15,159 nucleotides of DNA from MGBC102946 sp022793145 (GTDB lineage Bacteria > Bacillota_I > Bacilli_A > RF39 > UBA660): positions 1 through 15,159 of the forward strand of contig CANEDJ010000036.1 in the NCBI GenBank assembly GCA_947426265.1, read 5' to 3'. A program made the position numbers and the translations under genes. Of this stretch, positions 13,079 to 15,159 are shown in pieces. Every line of letters starts with the position of its first letter. Position 1 is the first letter of the stretch. A model generated the notes under the pieces. The model saw nothing but the letters and a program-made list of their open reading frames with translations, was not told the DNA's origin and did not search any database.

Positions 13079-14065
13079 ATGGCAAAACGTTTTAAAGCAA
13101 AAAAGAGAAGAACTCTAAAAACAAGACTGTTATGGTTTTTGTTTATCTGTTTGATGTTATTTGTTATATTAGCAACCATATTTAAAAACTTTAAATTAGC
13201 AACAACCAATGAAGAATTTATTAAAAATCTCTTGGAAGATTCTAATTATCACCTAAAATATAATAAAACTGGTTCTAGGATTATAACGAATATCAGTAAT
13301 TTTTTATCATCTTTTAAAATCAATGAGCCAATTACTATTTTAGAACAATCATTAGGTTATACATTTACAAGTTCTAATAAACCTGTGGAAACCAAAAATG
13401 AAATAAAAATGGTATTTCGTAAAAATGATGTAGATGACTTAAAATTGCCAACAGGGCCTAGAGTGTATATTTATAGCACACATTATAAAGAAAGTTATGC
13501 AGCAAACAATTTAGAAGATTATAATATTACACCAAATGTCAAAATGGCATCTTTATTATTAAAAGAAAAACTGAATAAATTAGGAGTTTCAACAATTGTA
13601 GAAGAAGCAGATCTTGAAGATTTTATGGCAGTTAATAATTGGAATCATTCACACAGTTACGAAGCAAGTAGATATTTTGTAAAAGATGCTTTATCAAAAA
13701 ATCCCAATTTAGAACTGATCATAGATTTACACAGAGATGCAGTTTCTAAAAAGAGTTCAACTGTGGATATTGACGGTACAAGCTATGCGAAAATCTTATT
13801 TGTATGTGGAAAAGAAAATCCAAATTATGAAAAAAATTTGGAACTCATGAATAAATTAAATAATAAAATTAAAGAAAAATATCCTACTTTAACAAGAGGA
13901 ATTATGACACATGAGGGAAAAGGCTATAATGGAGTTTACAATCAAGATTTGAATGCTAATATTATTTTATTAGAATGTGGTGGAAATGAAAACAATATAG
14001 GAGAAATCACAAATACACTAACTTTAATAGCGCCTATTATTGCGGAGATGCTAAATGAAAGCTGA
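13079..14065 (+). CDS. spoIIP: Stage II sporulation protein P (peptidoglycan hydrolase)
   Basis: Membrane-anchored amidase/endopeptidase that, with SpoIID and SpoIIM, thins septal peptidoglycan and drives engulfment of the forespore. 328 residues: a basic N-terminus, one membrane span (about 17-36), a linker, then the hydrolase domain from about 126. Key features are VYIYSTHYKESY (129-140) with H135 and E138, LIIDLHRDAV (213-222) with H218, and IILLECGGNENN (295-306) with E299, which fit the zinc-binding and catalytic positions of the family. It is shorter than the Bacillus protein (about 400 residues), mostly in the linker. The ATG at 13079 is set by AAGAGGTGA (13065-13073); the GTG at 13070 lies within that site. 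The next gene starts inside its last codons. Confidence 0.93.
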   Translation: MAKRFKAKKRRTLKTRLLWFLFICLMLFVILATIFKNFKLATTNEEFIKNLLEDSNYHLKYNKTGSRIITNISNFLSSFKINEPITILEQSLGYTFTSSNKPVETKNEIKMVFRKNDVDDLKLPTGPRVYIYSTHYKESYAANNLEDYNITPNVKMASLLLKEKLNKLGVSTIVEEADLEDFMAVNNWNHSHSYEASRYFVKDALSKNPNLELIIDLHRDAVSKKSSTVDIDGTSYAKILFVCGKENPNYEKNLELMNKLNNKIKEKYPTLTRGIMTHEGKGYNGVYNQDLNANIILLECGGNENNIGEITNTLTLIAPIIAEMLNES

Positions 14066-14399
14066 AGATAGAGTAAAAATTTATAATAAAATTTTCAAAT
14101 ATATTTTTTGGCTTCTTCTACTAACTTTTTTAACTTTATATTTTTCTCAAAGTACAGGATATTATGAATTTAAACAACAAAAAAAAGTGATTTATACTGC
14201 AGAACAAATAAAAAAATTTGAAGCAGATGTTGCATCAGGAAAAGATGTTCATATTGAAGATTATATGGAATCTACAAATAAAGATTATAGTAATAAAGCC
14301 TCAGATATAGGTCTTTCCTTTTCAGAAACATTAGGAAATATTGTGAAGTCGGGAATAGAAGGCTTCTTTGATTCTATCAATAAGATGGTAGAAGAATAA
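14055..14399 (+). CDS. Small single-span membrane protein coupled to spoIIP
   Basis: I do not recognise a family. 114 residues: a short basic cytoplasmic end, one membrane span (about 14-31, IFKYIFWLLLLTFLTLYF), then a soluble part of about 80 residues that is probably outside the cytoplasm. The soluble part includes KKFEADVASGKDVHIEDYM and a C-terminal helix region from about 85 with evenly spaced hydrophobic residues (LGNIVKSGIEGFFDSINKMV). The ATG lies 11 bases before the end of spoIIP, and its ribosome site GGAG (14044-14047) is inside spoIIP, so the two are translated together. A role with SpoIIP in engulfment, for example as an anchor or regulator, is inferred only from this coupling. 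Confidence 0.8.
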   Translation: MKAEDRVKIYNKIFKYIFWLLLLTFLTLYFSQSTGYYEFKQQKKVIYTAEQIKKFEADVASGKDVHIEDYMESTNKDYSNKASDIGLSFSETLGNIVKSGIEGFFDSINKMVEE

Positions 14400-14408
14400 A
14401 TTTTATGT

Positions 14409-14414
14409 TATACT
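14409..14414 (+). promoter_or_regulatory. Extended -10 element for the nucleotidase gene
   Basis: TATACT preceded by TGT (14406-14408) gives an extended -10. The -35 position (TGGTAG) is poor. It lies 16 bases before the ATG, with AGGTGA in between. Confidence 0.4.
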
Positions 14415-14430
14415 AGTATTAGGTGAATTT

Positions 14431-14997
14431 ATGAAAACAATAATGGTAGATATGGATGAAGTTTTATGTATTGGAGGCCATTTAGGAATTGTAAATAAAT
14501 TTCTAAATACATCTTATAAAGTAGAGGATCTTCCAGGATATTATACAGAAGATATGCTTCCAAAAGAGCGATTACAAGAATATTATCAGTTTTTTAAAAC
14601 AGAAAATCCATATCAATATGCAGAAATAATACCAGATGCAAGAGAAGTGTTAGAAAAACTATCTAAAAAATATCAACTTTTGATTTGTACCGCTTATTAT
14701 AGTGATGTTTATGATATGGAGCAAAGTCATTGTTTAATTGATAAATATAAATGGTTGCAGCAGAATTTTCCTTTTATTAGTCCTTATCAATATATTTTTA
14801 TCAATGATAAAAGCTTGTTAAATTGTGATATAAAAATTGATGATCGATTGTCTAATTTAAAAGGTTATGGAGAACAAAAATATTTATTTGATTCTTACCA
14901 TAATCAAGAAATTTGCGATGAAGAATTGGAAAAAGAAGGAGTTATTCGAGTATCTGGTTGGAAAGAATTAGAAACGATTTTATTGAAGGAAGAATAG
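14431..14997 (+). CDS. HAD-family 5'(3')-deoxyribonucleotidase-like protein (NT5C type)
   Basis: Likely a cytoplasmic phosphatase that removes the phosphate from (deoxy)nucleoside monophosphates. 188 residues. HAD motif I is VDMDEVL (6-12), with nucleophile D7 and acid D9. Motif II is the threonine in LICTAYY (84-90). The acidic motif IV is IDDRLSNL (136-143), in the IDDR-x-xN form of the NT5C group. INDKSLL (124-130) may supply the conserved lysine (K127). The cap region between motifs I and II is short and helical, as in that group. The ATG follows AGGTGA (14421-14426). Substrate is uncertain; related HAD proteins act on other phosphates. Confidence 0.85.
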   Translation: MKTIMVDMDEVLCIGGHLGIVNKFLNTSYKVEDLPGYYTEDMLPKERLQEYYQFFKTENPYQYAEIIPDAREVLEKLSKKYQLLICTAYYSDVYDMEQSHCLIDKYKWLQQNFPFISPYQYIFINDKSLLNCDIKIDDRLSNLKGYGEQKYLFDSYHNQEICDEELEKEGVIRVSGWKELETILLKEE

Positions 14998-15089
14998 GAT
15001 AGTTCTATAAATGAAATCTCAAAAAATTTAAAAAAAACTCTTGAAAAAAATATTAATTATAACGTAATAGAATGAATGCAGTAAAAAAT

Positions 15090-15115
15090 AAAAAAAAGTA
15101 GACTTACTTGTTTTT
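15090..15115 (+). terminator. Weak hairpin in the tail, possible terminator of the nucleotidase
   Basis: AAGTA (15096-15100), loop GACT, TACTT (15105-15109), then G and TTTTT, with an A run before the stem. It lies about 100 bases after the nucleotidase stop. The rest of 14998-15159 shows only short AT-rich frames and no gene I can support. Confidence 0.35.
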
Positions 15116-15159
15116 CTATTCTCAGTTGCTTTGTTTACTATTATGTGAAAGTTTCTCGG

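Noticed and set aside
15029..15159. Minus-strand frame open from the right edge
   Set aside because: Mostly Phe and Lys codons made by A and T runs; could be a gene end, but nothing supports it.

Overview
The window is AT-rich, densely coded DNA from a Gram-positive, endospore-forming bacterium of the Firmicutes (Bacillota). Three things point to the class Bacilli or a close uncultured gut relative: a CotE-type spore coat gene close downstream of miaB (as in Bacillus), a SpoIIP gene, and strong AGGAGG-type ribosome sites with sigma-A promoters. The exact lineage is inference; no rRNA gene is present. All genes lie on the + strand except rpmB.

Layout. 1-3272: the possible end of an upstream membrane-protein gene, a DPM1/GtrB-like glycosyltransferase, then a two-gene rnfC-rnfD-like module. 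The ferredoxin-type cysteines of RnfC are intact, but the flavin/NADH motifs of both subunits look lost. 3286-4327: a self-contained cassette for an Rpn-family PD-(D/E)XK nuclease. It has a perfect consensus promoter, a 5' hairpin that masks the ribosome site of the full-length protein, and a strong in-frame internal ribosome site that would make a separate 64-residue C-terminal protein. 4329-6120: rpmB (minus strand) and miaB, diverging from a shared promoter region. 6121-7380: a 181-residue protein of unknown function and cotE, which has a mother-cell-type sporulation promoter motif. 7364-7969: rpsP-khpA. 7971-10650: uppS-cdsA-rseP, for envelope lipid carrier and phospholipid synthesis plus intramembrane proteolysis. 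10651-12931: an ABC-2 exporter (ATPase and permease). 13022-14399: spoIIP, translationally coupled to a small membrane protein. 14409-14997: a HAD-type 5'(3')-deoxyribonucleotidase. The last 162 bases hold no gene I can support.

How the parts work together. The window is a patchwork of short conserved neighbourhoods (miaB...cotE, rpsP-khpA, uppS-cdsA-rseP) whose usual next members (ymcA, rimM-trmD-rplS, dxr) are not next to them. Most units are closed by compact hairpin terminators that overlap or touch the stop codon. One of these also contains the -35 box of the following ribosomal-protein promoter.

Best leads for new biology: the Rpn gene-within-a-gene with its SD-masking leader hairpin, the degenerate orphan RnfCD pair, and two uncharacterised proteins (181 and 114 residues) next to sporulation genes. 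I saw no tRNA, rRNA, CRISPR array, insertion sequence or recognisable riboswitch.
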